A stretch of 64,000 bases of DNA from Acanthosepion pharaonis (GCA_903632075.3 CAHIKZ030005409.1:248001-312000); one strand, 5' to 3'. Counted from the stretch's first letter, positions 12,120 through 23,412 are shown. Numbers and translations are program-made. The notes: generated by a model from the sequence alone, not told the origin.

Positions 12120-12540
12120 AGATATTTAAGTCTGAACATAAACAATTCCTATTTTCTTTCACTAATCTTAAAACCATATTCCTTAATTCTCTCAAATACT
12201 CTTTTTACATCTTCCGTATGTTGCTTTCGAGTCTTACTTTTAATAAGCATATCATCCAAATATGCTTGAGCACAATCCAAACCGGCAATCTTGGTATCCA
12301 TTATCTATTTGAATATGATTGGTGCTGCCGAAAGAAAGTCGGTTGAATTTGTATAATCCTTTATGAGTGTTAATTGTTAATAGTTTTGAGCAGTTTTCGT
12401 CCACTAGTACTTGTAGATAAGCGTCTGAAAAGTTCAATTTAGAAAAAAAATTACCTCCATTCAATTTGGCAAAAATTTTCTCTGGACTTGGTAACGTGTA
12501 GTTATGTTGTTTTAAACTTTCATTTAACCCAGTTGAAAAA
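12120..12540 (-). pseudogene. Reverse transcriptase region of decayed gypsy element
   Basis: On the minus strand, 12464-12252 gives MNGGNFFSKLNFSDAYLQV and INTHKGLYKFNRLSFG, the RT palm segment. The remainder towards 12120 reads in other frames as remnants of the YLDD and downstream regions (a DYMLI-type reading rather than a clean YLDD). It is inactive. Confidence 0.8.
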
Positions 12541-12574
12541 TCAGCACATACGCGGATTATATTATTCTTTTTTT

Positions 12575-13100
12575 TTAACGAAGACTGTTGGTGATATCTA
12601 TTCGTAATAGTCTATTTTTGATATCACACCTAATTTTTTTAGTCTGTCCAATTGGATCTAAGGCCGCAAAAGGTACACTACTTTTTGGCTTAAATGTCGG
12701 TGTTACATTCTCTTTTAACTCAAACTTAGCTTTTGCTTTCGTGCGTGTCGTTAGACCTTCTGAGGAAATTTCTGGAAAACGCTTTTTCAGTTCATTTTTC
12801 AATTTTTAAGTTGCCGTATTAGTACTCGTCGTAATAACATTTATTTTGTTGCAAAAAGAGTTAATTGGAAGGTCACAAAGATCAAACAATGCAATCCAGT
12901 CTGTTCCAAACAAATTAGCAGTATTCTTTAATAGAGAACACCACAGCTCTTTTGGTTTTTCCCCAAAAGAAACGTTACAGCTGAATTCGCCCAAAAAGTT
13001 CAATCTCTTTCTTGAGACTTCATGCGCAACTTTATCAGACGTCAATTAATTGGGTTTACCCATTTTTCTCCGTGTCTGTTCATTTATGATAGTGATATCA
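12575..13100 (-). pseudogene. Protease and protease-RT connection of decayed gypsy element
   Basis: Minus-strand 13045-12806 contains NLFGTDWIALFDLCDLPINS, equivalent to NLMGTDFIETFELWDKPLNS in the other element; this follows the aspartic protease. Frame 12802-12575 continues with RFPEISSEGL and GTKTK-like lysine-rich sequence, typical of the start of gypsy RT. The protease catalytic region is degraded around 13045-13110. Confidence 0.75.
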
Positions 13101-13114
13101 GATCTTGTATCTAG

Positions 13115-14165
13115 TTGCCATTTTATTTTTGCATCATTAATTTACACAAAAACAAATTTCATCTTTTGAGATGTCTTGTTAATTTCCCTTTTAGGCTGCT
13201 TACCTTTACTCCATGTATTTATCATGTTCACATACGTTTTATTTTTTCTCCATTTTTGCGGAACATACTTTTGTGTCCTAATCTCCCACATTCATAACAT
13301 TTTCTTGTTCTTGAAGAAACTTTTAAAATGCTTACCTCCACAACCATGACAAGTATTAGGTATTGAGAGGGGGTTATTTGTTTTTTTACTGTTCTGTTAG
13401 GATTTGAAAAACGTTTGTATTTTTTATCTTAGATGGTCGGGCACTATGTACCTGTGAATTTTCTTTTTCCTCAATCCTTGCAGTATCGAGTTTCAAATTC
13501 ACAATACGTTGACATTCTTCCACTATTTTCTGGAGAGTTAATTTGGAATCCGTTTTTAATTTAGAAATATCCTAGAACTTATCTCGGCTTCCTTATTAGT
13601 AGTTAAACCCTGTACGAATATCAGGCATTTAAATAAATCCAGAGTTAATTCATTTAACTTGAATTTCTCACATTCTTGATTCACGACACCTGCATAAGTG
13701 ACAAAATCTTCATCGTTGGAATTTAGTAAGTTAATACATTGACATCGTGTATTAAATAATTAGCTTCTATCACCAAAAACTTTTGATAGTATTAGAACAG
13801 TTTCATCAAAATTTGTCTCTCCTGGTTTCTTCCGCAAAATATAATTTACATATTTTTCATCTTCCGCAGGGGGCAATTTCCTTAATAATAAACGAACTTT
13901 CTATTCATCATTCCAATGCGAACAATCCATTTTGAAGATCCCTTCGTATCTTCTATAATAAGCTGGAAAAGTTATCACTTCCTGTGGATTGCACACAAAT
14001 TAGCTGATTGAATTAGCAACAGCATCTGGAGTGAATGAATCTGAAGGTCTTCCTTCCATGGTTTTGTAAACAACTCAAAAACCTTCTGTTGTTGTAGTTG
14101 TAGTTGTAATTGCTGTTCAGTTAGTCGTTTTGTTGCTGCAACTGATGTTCTTGTTGTTGCTTCTG
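13115..14165 (-). pseudogene. gag relic of decayed gypsy element
   Basis: On the minus strand two zinc-knuckle traces are readable at about 13255-13350 (CHGCGGKHF and CYECGRLGHKS). The 5' part (14165-14085) is rich in CAA/CAG codons, giving a glutamine-rich N-terminus like the QQ-rich gag start of the neighbouring element. Stops and frameshifts occur throughout. Confidence 0.7.
13922..14055. repeat. 134 bp direct duplication, copy A (within gag relic)
   Basis: This segment is repeated almost identically, same length, at 14368-14501. It is part of gag. The duplicate lies beyond the minisatellite remnants, so a piece of the retroelement was copied into its own flank. Confidence 0.95.
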
Positions 14166-14169
14166 TAGA

Positions 14170-14300
14170 GTCAACATTTAATAGTTAGATTCTTGACTTC
14201 TTCTGACTCATAACTCACGCATCATCTGCATCGTTAAAGTCAGATTCGTGACTTCTGTCTACACACGCTTGCACCCTCGTATCATCAGTCAGATTCATAG
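14170..14300. repeat. Detached minisatellite units
   Basis: About two diverged units of the array at 9480-10060 (CAGATTC.TGACTTCT.C.GACTC) lie immediately beyond the 5' end of the gypsy relic. They are the far flank of the split array. Confidence 0.8.
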
Positions 14301-14367
14301 CTTCACTAACCATTCTGGGACAACAACTTGGCAACCCACCTCCGTCACTTCGGCATAACTAACATGT

Positions 14368-14501
14368 ACAATCCATTTTGAAGATCCCTTCGTATATTCT
14401 ATAATAAGCTGGAAAAGTTATCACTTCCTGTGGATTGCACACAAATTAGCTGATTGAATTAGCAACAGCATCTGGAGTGAATGAATATGAAGGTCTTCCT
14501 T
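14368..14501. repeat. 134 bp direct duplication, copy B
   Basis: Near-identical copy of 13922-14055. It ends abruptly and joins a GC-richer segment encoding a proline/serine/glutamine-rich reading (plus 14481-14813, 110 codons) with no recognisable domain. Confidence 0.95.
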
Positions 14502-14830
14502 GCTGGATTGGATTGTGCATACATCACCGCAGGCCCGTTCCACAGGCCTACCGATTCCGCACATAAGCTTCCACCGCAATCACCGGTTCCGACTCAACAG
14601 GCCGCGTCTCCGACTCCACAACAATGCGACTCCAACTCCGCAAGCAGTTACTCTGACTCCGACTCTGCAAGCATGCAACCCACTCGTCCTACCACCGTGA
14701 CACCAATCCACCAACACGCGCGAGGCCGTTCATGGGAACAGCCCTACCAACCTCAACAACTTCCACCTTGCCATTTTTTTTCAACCCATCTCCGTCACCT
14801 TGAGTTAACATGAACATACAGATTTTTGGT
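14502..14830. other. GC-rich segment with low-complexity ORF
   Basis: A plus-strand frame (14481-14813) is rich in P, S, T and Q, largely from repeated CCGACTCC-type words. Text near 14728-14820 (CAACCCATCTCCGTCACCTTGAGTTAAC) resembles 14310-14370, so this is a diverged repeat of the region beside the minisatellite. A real protein is unlikely. Confidence 0.5.
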
Positions 14831-14875
14831 CCCTGTGACCTCGGCCAACACAAAGATTAGGTAAACTCTCGGCTT

Positions 14876-15046
14876 TGCTTTTAACCCTGATCGCTATCCG
14901 GACAATAAACCAGAAACGGACATTCCACCTATTTTGTGTTATCTATACGACGCCACTCCCGACTTTTCTTTTAACCCTGATCACTATCCTGATAAAATAC
15001 GAGAAACAGACATTCCACCCATTTTTGCGATATCTGTACGACTGTT
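14876..15046. repeat. Two-copy tandem repeat, about 93 bp
   Basis: The unit TTTTAACCCTGATC.CTATCC..GACATTCCACC.ATTTT..TATCT.TACGAC occurs at about 14878-14951 and 14971-15044. ORFs across it are a consequence of the duplication. Confidence 0.85.
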
Positions 15047-15215
15047 ATTCCTTTCTGTCGTTGATTTACAAGTTAATTTCCACAAGAAAATACTCTATGA
15101 TCCGAAATTTTCTAGCATCTCCCAAATTATTGAGAGCTTCACAAATATCTTGAAAAATCCAAAATCAACACAGAATATTTCAAATTCTATTGAAATGGAA
15201 TATAATGAACTATAA

Positions 15216-16600
15216 TGATAATACTCTGTTCAACTGCGATAGCCCAAAGGAATCACTTTTTCCGGTTGTACCAGTTCCAAACGTAACAGACGGCTCTTCG
15301 TGTCTGCTTGTAATAATTTTTAACGTGTCTTTAAAGAGGCAGAGTTTTTAGTCATAGAATGAGGCACCCTATAGCCTCTAAGAAATTTTCTTTTCGTGAC
15401 TACTGACAACTCTGTAATGGTGTGTTAAATAAGAGTAAGTATTTTATCCTTCTGTCTTCGCCCAAATTGAGGTGTTAACATCTTTTTATGATAATGCAGA
15501 ATGTTTAGCTCATAAATTCTCTTCAAATTCTACTCTTGACTTATCTGGAGTATTTCTGCCTGACTTTTCAATTAGAACTGAGTTTTTATTCGCAGAAATT
15601 AGCCTTTGAGCCAAGAAGAAGAAAGAAAAGTAGCGAAATTCGGAGAAAAATAATCAGGGAATGTTGTCTGAAGTCATGTGAAAGGTTCTTTGCAACCACC
15701 ATTCAAGTTCTTGCCACTGTAAAATTATTCGCCAATTATATTATCGGCTTTTAACCAAGCACGGAGCACTTCAAATAATTTTCTCTCAACATCCAAGAAA
15801 AGCAAATATTTCAAGCTATCTCTCTTTGTCTACTTTTGAAAGTATGCAACCATTTGTGAGTAACGAATTCTCTTAACTTTGTTTTAAACATTTTGAATAT
15901 TATTTTATCAGATCATTTAATCTGTTGAATGAACATTTCCCCTTCGGGACAATACGTTAAAACTACGGACTTTAAACGTTTTTGTTTTATTTTCTTGAAA
16001 CTAGCTACTGACACAATTTCAATTGTGTAAATTCGTAAATTTCTTATCTTGTTTTTTATTTTTCTTAAATCACCCGTATCATTGCCTCATTATTATCATC
16101 CTTCATTAATCTTCTTGGCGAGGGTAAGTAAATCAACTGTTCATTTTAACCCCTAATCCCAACGTTACTATAGTTTAAATAGAGTAATTGAAATTAATAT
16201 GAATTAAATCCTAAAAGATAATAATGCTTGACAATAAAAATTCAAGTTAATAATATTACTGTTAATAATACATGTGTAAATAAAGCAAGTAAAATGAAGA
16301 TGAAAAAATAATAGTAAGAAATTAATAATTGCTCCATTTAATTAAAATTCCACATCATGCTATTATCGATAATACTGGTATCGATAAAACAAGTAAAATG
16401 AATTGTAACAATCAAAATTAATAGTTGACAATGTTTCATCACAGAAAAATTTAAGATCAAATTACAAGAAAATCATTTTTACTTCGAACCTTGAATCTTG
16501 TTATAGCAGTAAAGTTGGCTTACACTTTGGTTTCAAAGTCATCACAAGAAAATCAAAAATAATATATTAACGGATGTCAAAATCTCCTTGTTCCACACTC
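15216..16600. other. AT-rich spacer, no gene seen
   Basis: No convincing ORF; the longest is 72 codons at 15536-15754 without motifs. Similar ATAAT/TTAATA words repeat at 16180-16440 but without a clear period. Confidence 0.55.
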
Positions 16601-16601
16601 A

Positions 16602-16606
16602 CATAT
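16602..16606. repeat. Target-site duplication CATAT (left copy)
   Basis: CATAT directly precedes the left LTR and is repeated at 21602-21606 directly after the right LTR. A 5 bp duplication is typical of Ty3/gypsy integration. Confidence 0.9.
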
Positions 16607-16867
16607 TGTTGAAACTTGACTAATGCATAGAATAATAATGCAACACAAAAATGTACTAAATGTAGAAAAAAAAAAAGGTACACAATATTTACATATAGTC
16701 TTTTGTATATTCCTGGTAAGACTGTTCCTGGAGATTGTGTTGACTGAGTCGCAGTCGGGCAGAGTCTCTGGTTGAATCTCTTGATTCCTTCCTTCTTCTT
16801 CCGGTACCAACCATATTTATATGGTCGGTACTCCAATTATGTAAATTAGGTGGATCCTACCACAACA
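16607..16867 (-). repeat. 3' LTR of Ty3/gypsy element (261 bp)
   Basis: On the plus strand it begins TGTTGAAACTTG and ends CTACCACAACA, the inverted TGTTG..CAACA termini of an LTR. It matches 21335-21601 along its length with scattered substitutions and small indels. The coding direction is minus, so this is the downstream LTR. A TATAAATATGG-like element (TATTTATATGG on the plus strand, near 16814) may be its promoter box. Confidence 0.95.
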
Positions 16868-16881
16868 CCCCCTCCCAAGCC
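16868..16881 (-). other. Polypurine tract of gypsy element
   Basis: CCCCCTCCCAAGCC on the plus strand (GGCTTGGGAGGGGG on the coding strand) abuts the 3' LTR exactly. This is where plus-strand DNA synthesis primes in LTR retrotransposons. Confidence 0.85.
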
Positions 16882-17265
16882 TTGGAATCCCTTTTGGATT
16901 TCAAATTGGCTTCCTATATGGGTTGATGATTATGGCTATTTCTTTTGCATCCATTTGCATATGTCCATTTTAATTTTAATTTTTTTCCGTTTTGGATTCA
17001 CGTTCAATGGGTCCGTGAACTTTCGTTTCCTACCGGATCTTCTTGGTTCAGGTGTATTCTGTGGAGGTTCTACTTGAAACATATCATACATTACCTCAAT
17101 GGGATTTTCCTCCTCATCCGGTATACTCTCTTCATGCTCTATAACGTAACATTTTTAAGTTGATTCTGGTGCCTTTTATGAGTATTCTTCGGCCCTTTAA
17201 TTATGTAAACCAGGTCACCGATTCTCTTGTCCACTATGCCTCGTTCCCAGAACTCAACGTTGTTT

Positions 17266-17952
17266 TTATAGCACTTGAAAAACACCTTCTCTCCGGAGGT
17301 GTATCTTTTTTCTCGCTGTATACATAGTATTTTTTACTCTATTTTTCCTGGCAAAAAGTTTGTCAAACACTGACTTAACTTTCCTAGCGAACATTAGTTC
17401 AGCTGGTGCCATGTTTGAGTGTGTTCTCTGGTTTGGCGTGATTCTGTATACTTGTAGGAATTGCTGAAGCACCTTTTCCGTTGGAACTCCTGAGGATTTC
17501 TTCAGAGCGCGCTTTAAATCGACAAATCTTTCTGCGAGTCTATTGGACCTCGGATGATACGGCGACGTCGTTATGTGGTTAATTTGATATAACTCACAAA
17601 ATTCCTTAAATTCTTCAGAAGTGAATTGTGTACCATTGTCACTCACAATACACTCTGGCACACCGAACCGTGCAAATAGTTCATGCAAGAAAGTTGTTGT
17701 GGTATTAGACGTAGGCTTTTTGCAGCGTAGTACTTCCGGCCATTTTGTAAAACTATCTACTACTATTAAGTAGTAATAATCTTCTACTGGACCAGCGAAA
17801 TCAATGTGTAATCTTGTCCACGGATGATCCGTCTTGGGCCATGGTTTGTGTACTATAGGTGGTGCCTTAGCTGCTAACGCACACCCTTTACATCGATGAA
17901 CCATGTTTGCGATATCCACATCCATTCCTTTCCAATATACAAAGCTTCGCAT
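17266..17952 (-). pseudogene. Integrase of Ty3/gypsy element
   Basis: A 228-codon frame on the minus strand. It opens in the zinc-binding domain (HRCKGCALAAKAPP gives the two cysteines; the histidines lie upstream in another frame). The catalytic core shows all three acidic residues: aspartate in HIDFAGPVEDYYYL, aspartate in IVSDNGTQFTSEEF, glutamate in HPRSNRLAERFVDLKRA. It ends with AELMFARKVKSVFDKLF. The N-terminus is lost to a frameshift near 17955. The protein would integrate the element's cDNA into chromosomes. Confidence 0.9.
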
Positions 17953-18121
17953 TAAGCTTTTTGTTCTATTAACCCCGGGTGACCCATATGAAAGTCCCGT
18001 AGTATTCTTTTCTGCAACTTTTTTGGTACTACTACTCTCTCACCATATAATAAAACTCCTTCACCTATTGAATAAATCTCCTGCACTTTTTGGTCATTTG
18101 CTACCATTTTGCTTTTTATTT

Positions 18122-18704
18122 CTAAATGAAATCATCGCTTTCAGCTTCTTTTTTAATTTCCTTTAGTGTAACCGGTAGCTCTCTTACAATGTTGTTTACC
18201 ATGCTTTTCACCTCATAATCTGCTCTGATATTTGCAATAATTGATTCTTCGAATCTTTCTTCTTGACTCGGTACGAGTCTTGATAAACTATCATGAATTA
18301 TATTTTTGGATGATAGGTGCTTTATGTGAAAATCATAATTGAGAAGAATGGTTCCCCATCTCAACAGACGATTTGAACCAAAAATGGTGAAATGATGATC
18401 CGTTTCAACGCCTGGATTTTTCGATTTTTGTATGGCAAAGTAACTTCTTTTTTCTCCTGGGACTTCTTTCTCCTAAAGTTCTCGAAGCATGTGCAATTGA
18501 TTTTCTAGAACCATCTGGAATTATGTGTTGAATACACGCTCCTATCTCGTATGAACTGGCGTCACTTGCCACTACAATATCCAGTTTTGGATTGTAATGG
18601 GTTAAAAACAGGTCGGACGTAAGCATTCTCTTTATTTCATCAAAGGCTTTCTGACATTCTACCGTCCATTCCCATGCCTTGTCTTTTTTTAGCAGTTCAT
18701 TCAA
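18122..18704 (-). pseudogene. RNase H region of Ty3/gypsy element
   Basis: Minus-strand 18704-18405 encodes [20 protein letters not shown] then [16 protein letters not shown] and SIAHASRTL, the start of a gypsy RNase H with the first catalytic aspartate in [10 protein letters not shown] frameshift after ASRTL separates it from 18364-18122 (MRWGTILLNYDFHIKHLSSKN), the end of the domain and linker. This domain degrades the RNA strand during reverse transcription. Confidence 0.88.
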
Positions 18705-18710
18705 CGGAGC

Positions 18711-19223
18711 TCATAGATTGTACATTCCTTTAATGAACGCTTGATAACTCTGTAGCATCGCCACATTAGTGGGCGTCGGCATGTCTCTAATTGCAATGGA
18801 CATTTCCGGATCTGGAAATGTGCCCTTTTTGTTGATTATGTGACCTAAATACTTAATTTCCTCCAAACCAAATTCGCACTTTGACTCTTTGACTTTAAAA
18901 CCAAAGTCCTGAATCTTTTTAAATACTTGATTGAAATGCTCTCGATGTTCGTCGACGGTTTCGCTCCTTACTAAGATGTCGTCTAAGTAGGCGCACGCAA
19001 AGTCTAAATCATTCAACATGACGTCCATAGCTTGTTGAAAAATGGCTGGTGCCACTTTAATACCAAAAGGAAGCCTGTTGTACTTGAATAACCCTCTATG
19101 CGTGTTTATCCCTAGTAGCTTCGAACATTCCTCTTCGACGGGAATTTGGAGATAGGCATCTGATAAGTCGATTTTTGAAAATATAACTCCACCATTTAGC
19201 TTCAAACTTGTTACATCTTCCAA
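18711..19223 (-). pseudogene. Reverse transcriptase of Ty3/gypsy element
   Basis: A 170-codon frame containing FSKIDLSDAYLQIPV (motif A), LPFGIKVAPAIFQQ (motif B) and ACAYLDDILV (motif C, catalytic YLDD), then KCEFGLEEIKYLGHII. The N-terminal RT fingers are absent: upstream sequence reads RFPETATTGLG in another frame and joins almost directly, which implies an internal deletion compared with the related element at 12.1-12.8 kb. Confidence 0.92.
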
Positions 19224-19256
19224 GACCAGTTGTGGCGGTTTCCGGAAACCTTTCTT

Positions 19257-19785
19257 TTAATTCATCTTTAATATCCTGTCTTGTTTGCGTATTACTTTCC
19301 TAACTTTTCTGCAGAATGAGTTTAACGGTTTATCCCACAATTCGAATGTTTCAATAAAATCTGTACCCATCAAGTTTTCTCCATTTTCAGAATGAAAACT
19401 TTTTTTAATTTTTTTAACTATCCCGTTCAATTTCATGGAAAAGTTTACAATCTCGCCTTCGAAGTTTTTAAAATTTCCTTTCCAGTTACCGTTCGAGCGC
19501 ATTTCGTTGACATCATTATTATTGATGGTGGAACCTTTTTTTCCTCCTCGTTCTTTTCATTTAATTTTTCTTGTCTATTTTTAAAATTTTCCATGTTTTA
19601 TAGTTCATTATTGTTAAATCTGAACCCGAATCGAGTTGAAATTTGATATTCTTTTTAAATATTTCAGTCGTCACATATTTCCTCAAATCTCTATCTGATT
19701 TTATATTTGAATTTGTTTGTCTAATTCGGCTACTGACTTTTTTCGTTTTACAACACGATCCTTTGTGTCCATTCTTGTGGCACAC
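19257..19785 (-). pseudogene. Aspartic protease region of Ty3/gypsy element
   Basis: Minus-strand 19785-19561 reads CHKNGHKGSC, the second zinc knuckle of gag, and then IKFQLDSGSDLTIMN, with the DSG active-site triad of a retropepsin. The C-terminal half lies in a shifted frame at 19502-19257 (NLMGTDFIETFELWDKPLNS). A tract of about 80 bp at 19530-19560 is nearly repeated at 19855-19920 (TTTTTTTCCTCCTCGTTCTT), which may have produced the frameshift. Confidence 0.85.
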
Positions 19786-20809
19786 GAAACATTTTTATTT
19801 CTATATGGGCAATTTACCTCCCAGTGTCTTTCGTTGCAACGTCTACAATTATATGGTGGAACCATTTTTTTTTCCTCCTCGTTCTTTTCATTTAATTTTT
19901 CTTGTTTATTTTTAAAATACGCCGAATTTTTACTCCAATTTTTTGCTGATGGGTAATTTGACTGTTTTTTAAATTTTTTTTGATATAAGCAATGCCAGCT
20001 TCTTCGATTTTTTGAGACTCTTTCTTTAAACTTACGGCCCGCTGACACTCCTCTGCTAACTTTGGTAGGGTAAGGTTTTGTTCAGATTCGAGTTTAGCCA
20101 AAACTCTACGTCTTATTTCGGCACTCTTACTGGATACCAGTCCTTGAGCAAAAATTAAACACTTGAATTCTTCAACCGTAATCTCTGCCAATCTGAAATT
20201 GTCACAATGTCTATTCACGATAGATGCATATGTTAAGTAATCCTGATCGTCGGATTTAGCGACATTCATGCATAACCATCGCTTATGCCAAAGCGACATA
20301 TTTGCTCCAAACAACTCCTTTAGCAATTTCACTGTTTCCGAGAATTCCAATTCATTCGTTCTTCTCGGTAGAATAAAATCTACACATTTGCTATGTTCTG
20401 CTGTACCTAGCTTTCTTAGTAATAGACTGACTTTTCTTGAATTCGACCAGTTTTCACAGTCTGTATAGAAAATATCTTCATATCGTTTAATGTATGCTTC
20501 AAACGTTTTTTCTTCGTCTGGCCCATAGTTGAAAGTTTCCAGCGAATTAAATATGATGTTATTAGAATATGAAGAATTTCCTTCATTTGCCTGATTGTTG
20601 TTTAATTTCTCCAGTGTTAACTTTTGAATTTCTAAAACCTTGATCTGCATTTCTTCCTGTTTTCCCAGTCTTTCCTCTTGCTTTTCTTGATATTTTTGCT
20701 GTGCTATCTGTTGTTCCCTTATTAATAAGGCAAACTGTTCACTTTGACGTTGCTGACTCAACTGCTGGGATTTGAATAATTCAGATATGACTTTGGATAA
20801 TTCATCCAT
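19701..20809 (-). pseudogene. gag of Ty3/gypsy element
   Basis: The main frame (20809-19892, 305 codons) starts MDELSKVISELF. It has a glutamine/glutamate-rich coiled-coil-like segment over residues 15-70, then the capsid-like region (FEAYIKRYEDIFYTDCENW, LLLRKLGTAEHSK). The frame then shifts and continues 20048-19701 with a CCHC knuckle CRRCNERHWEVNC. A second knuckle (CFVCHKNGHKGSC) falls one frame later. Gag would package element RNA. ATG context and position 0.5 kb after the 5' LTR support the start. Confidence 0.88.
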
Positions 20810-21316
20810 CTTTTGCTAATAGTGTTCATGCAACAAAGAATATACTTTTAATTTGTGTATCCACGGATATAATATAATCTGACCAGAAAAATCGAAACAA
20901 CTTACGACTTTTTTATTTTATGTCTTGCTTTGTAAAATATTGTTGAGCAACCAAAAAAAAAATTTTTTTTTTTTTTAAAGTTCGTTACCTTTCAAAGTCG
21001 ACACGATGTATTTGTGCGCCTTTTAAATCCATGCATGTTTTTGTAGTCGGCCCGTTTTTTTTTTATTTTATTTTTTTTATTTTTTGAATCACCGTTATTC
21101 GTTTACGACACCTTTCAAATTTTTCTGAGTGAACGTTCCTTTAGCTTAGTCGTCCTTTAACGAGTTCTAAATATCCAGAAATTCAGAATCCTTCGCCGTT
21201 CCATTAGATGTTGGACTTTTAATTAGTAATTTTTTCCTTCAGCCTGGGTTCTTCAATGACTTGTCCCAAATGTTGAAGGCTATCAATTATCAATTCTTTT
21301 TTTTTTCGTATAGTTC
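20810..21316 (-). other. 5' untranslated leader of gypsy element
   Basis: Sequence between primer-binding site and gag start. Rich in homopolymer A/T runs; no ORF. Nothing further recognised. Confidence 0.7.
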
Positions 21317-21333
21317 TTTCTACTTCGTTGCCA
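21317..21333 (-). other. Candidate tRNA primer-binding site
   Basis: One base beyond the 5' LTR, the coding strand reads TGGCAACGAAGTAGAAAG. TGG is the complement of a tRNA CCA end and the position is right for a primer-binding site. I cannot say which tRNA it matches. Confidence 0.6.
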
Positions 21334-21334
21334 T

Positions 21335-21601
21335 TGTTGAAACTTGACTAATGCAAGGAATAATAATGCAACACAAAATGTACTTAGAACAAAATGTATT
21401 GAAACAAGAAAGTGCACACAATATTTACATATAGTCTTTTGTATATTCCTGGTAAGACCGTTCCTGGAGAATGTGTTGAATGAGTCGCAGTCGGGCAGAG
21501 TCTCTGGTTGAATCTCTTGATTCCTTCCTCTCTTCCAGGTACCAACCATATTTATATGGTCGGTACTCCACTATGCAAATTAGGTGGATCCTACCACAAC
21601 A
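21335..21601 (-). repeat. 5' LTR of Ty3/gypsy element (267 bp)
   Basis: Begins TGTTGAAACTTG and ends CTACCACAACA on the plus strand, matching 16607-16867. CATAT follows at 21602-21606. The LTR would carry the promoter (TATAAATATGG on the coding strand) and polyadenylation signals. Confidence 0.95.
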
Positions 21602-21606
21602 CATAT

Positions 21607-23412
21607 ATTAAATAAAACATAGTTGGAAAGCATTTTGGAGATTGATTAATTAGAGAAAGAACTATTAAGCATTCCCAAATATTTTTGTCGTTTGCTATTT
21701 CTTGTCCTTCAGTTTTATCAGATAAGAAATTAAATCTTTGATCTAAAAAAGCAAAAAGCGTTGGCACGAAAGGCAGGTCAACTTAAGGTTGATGCTAACT
21801 GAGTATAAATGCATAAAGTATTAGTATAAAGATAAATGAGAAGGCTCACGGAGCTCCCAACCTCCAAAAGTTAAAAATAGCAAAAAGAAAAGGAAACACG
21901 ATAAGAAAAAAACAAAACAAAAACAAAAAAAAAAAAACAAAAAAACAATAAAAACAATAACACAAAATGAGTAGAAGTGGATATTGCCAAAGAGTGGACA
22001 ATGAAAAGAAAGCGAAAATGGCGCTAAAGTATTATATTAGTAATGCACAGTTGTTGTTGAGAAGGTGCTTCCCATTATCGTTGAACCTTTGTTTCTTGAC
22101 GATGTCATTATTGTGCCTTTGTCCCAGCTTACGATGTTATCTGGAACAATGACCATCTATGGCTGTAATATTTGTTAAAAGGCGGCGCTGCTTAAAAGTT
22201 GAGTTTCTCCATTAGTAGTTATGTCGGCAGGGGTTAGAGGCAATGGCGTTTCTTGCAATGAAGCCTATTTGGAGAGGGGCATCTTTTTGCTGCTTCCCCA
22301 ACTAATGTAGACTATTTTGTACTCGTTTAGACTTGGTCTAGAAAGCGGGCCTCCTTCATATCGGTCATGTCAATTTCAAGTTAGTCAATTTTTAGTTCAG
22401 TTATGGCAAATCTGCGTTCTGGTCTTTATTGTTTGTGTTTCACTTATTTTCTCGGGCAGACATATTTGAAAAATTGTTTCAGTTTGGTCTGAGTTTACAT
22501 TTGTTTTCTACGAGTGGTTGTGAAAGATACTCGTTGATTGTAATAAACAACCTGGTATGAATGAAAGACAACCTTTCTAGGCATCTCTCTTTATGGGGCA
22601 AGTTATGCTTTTTGAATATTTACTTAGTGTGCTGTTCAATGATGCAGTTTTCAGACCTGCAACTAGACAAATTTTACATGGGTCACCTACATGCAGGATT
22701 TGAATTGTGGTTTCCACTGGCATATTCCACTAATTGGATTCGCCCCGCTCCTGTCATCGTAGAGCTTTGTAGGGGTTGGGTGGGTGTAGCGCTTTTATGT
22801 GGAGTGCATCGTGCATCTCGCTATTTAAACTGTGAGTTAGCTTTCCATAGCCCCAGAAAAGTAGGACAGTAATAGCAAGCTCTCTCAGTCGGAGGTTTTC
22901 CCTTTCATGGATTGTTAGAGAAGACTGTCACCTTATGACCATAGGGTTGACTGGTACACAATGATCCTGGTGAGCATATTCGGGGGATGGAATCATTAGG
23001 AATTCGGGTTTTGGCTTCATGCAAGTTGTAACTCACAGTGAGAGATAACCCAATAAATTATAATTTAAATTTTTACTAAGTATAAGTTTTGCTATGGTAG
23101 GTTTTGGTTTTGGCTTAAAACAAGATGAAGCGTATTTACATATGTTCGTTTAGCTTTGAAAAAAAGGGATAAAATATGCGATCTCGGTCTATTTTATCGT
23201 GGGTTTTATTTTATTTTTGTTTTAGTGCCTGTGACGAGGAGGTCGAGCGATAATAATAAGAGAGTTTGAAAACATTCCTCGTTAAGTAGAGTGAAGCGAC
23301 ATTTGCCGATATTCCATGTATGTTATTGTGAGTTTTACTTGGGGGTTTTAAATACATTTATAACAGTAGTTGATGTTCGAATAAGTTAAGCAAAGTTAAG
23401 CAAGTTAAGTTA

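Larger units (their letters stand above)
10060..14165 (-). mobile_element. Decayed Ty3/gypsy (Mag-like) retrotransposon lying within the minisatellite
   Basis: Read on the minus strand the order is gag (zinc knuckles), protease, RT, RNase H, integrase, the Ty3/gypsy order. Fragments align in order and wording with the better preserved element at 16.6-21.6 kb, so they are related families. A CCTCCCCTTT tract at about 10147-10156 resembles the polypurine tract seen from the other strand. I cannot find a matching pair of LTRs; the 5' end appears to stop within gag and abut minisatellite units. Numerous stops and frameshifts, a lost integrase aspartate and an internal (TA)n tract show it is long dead. 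Confidence 0.85.
16607..21601 (-). mobile_element. Near-complete Ty3/gypsy (Mag-clade-like) LTR retrotransposon
   Basis: About 5.0 kb, bounded by 261 and 267 bp LTRs and a CATAT target duplication. On the minus strand the order is 5' LTR, tRNA primer-site candidate, gag, zinc knuckles, protease, RT, RNase H, integrase, polypurine tract, 3' LTR. The integrase wording (FAGPVEDYYYLIVVD, VSDNGTQFTS, ITTSPYHP) resembles the K02A2.6/Mag group. LTRs differ by several substitutions and indels, and pol carries frameshifts, so it is not a recent autonomous copy. Confidence 0.95.
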
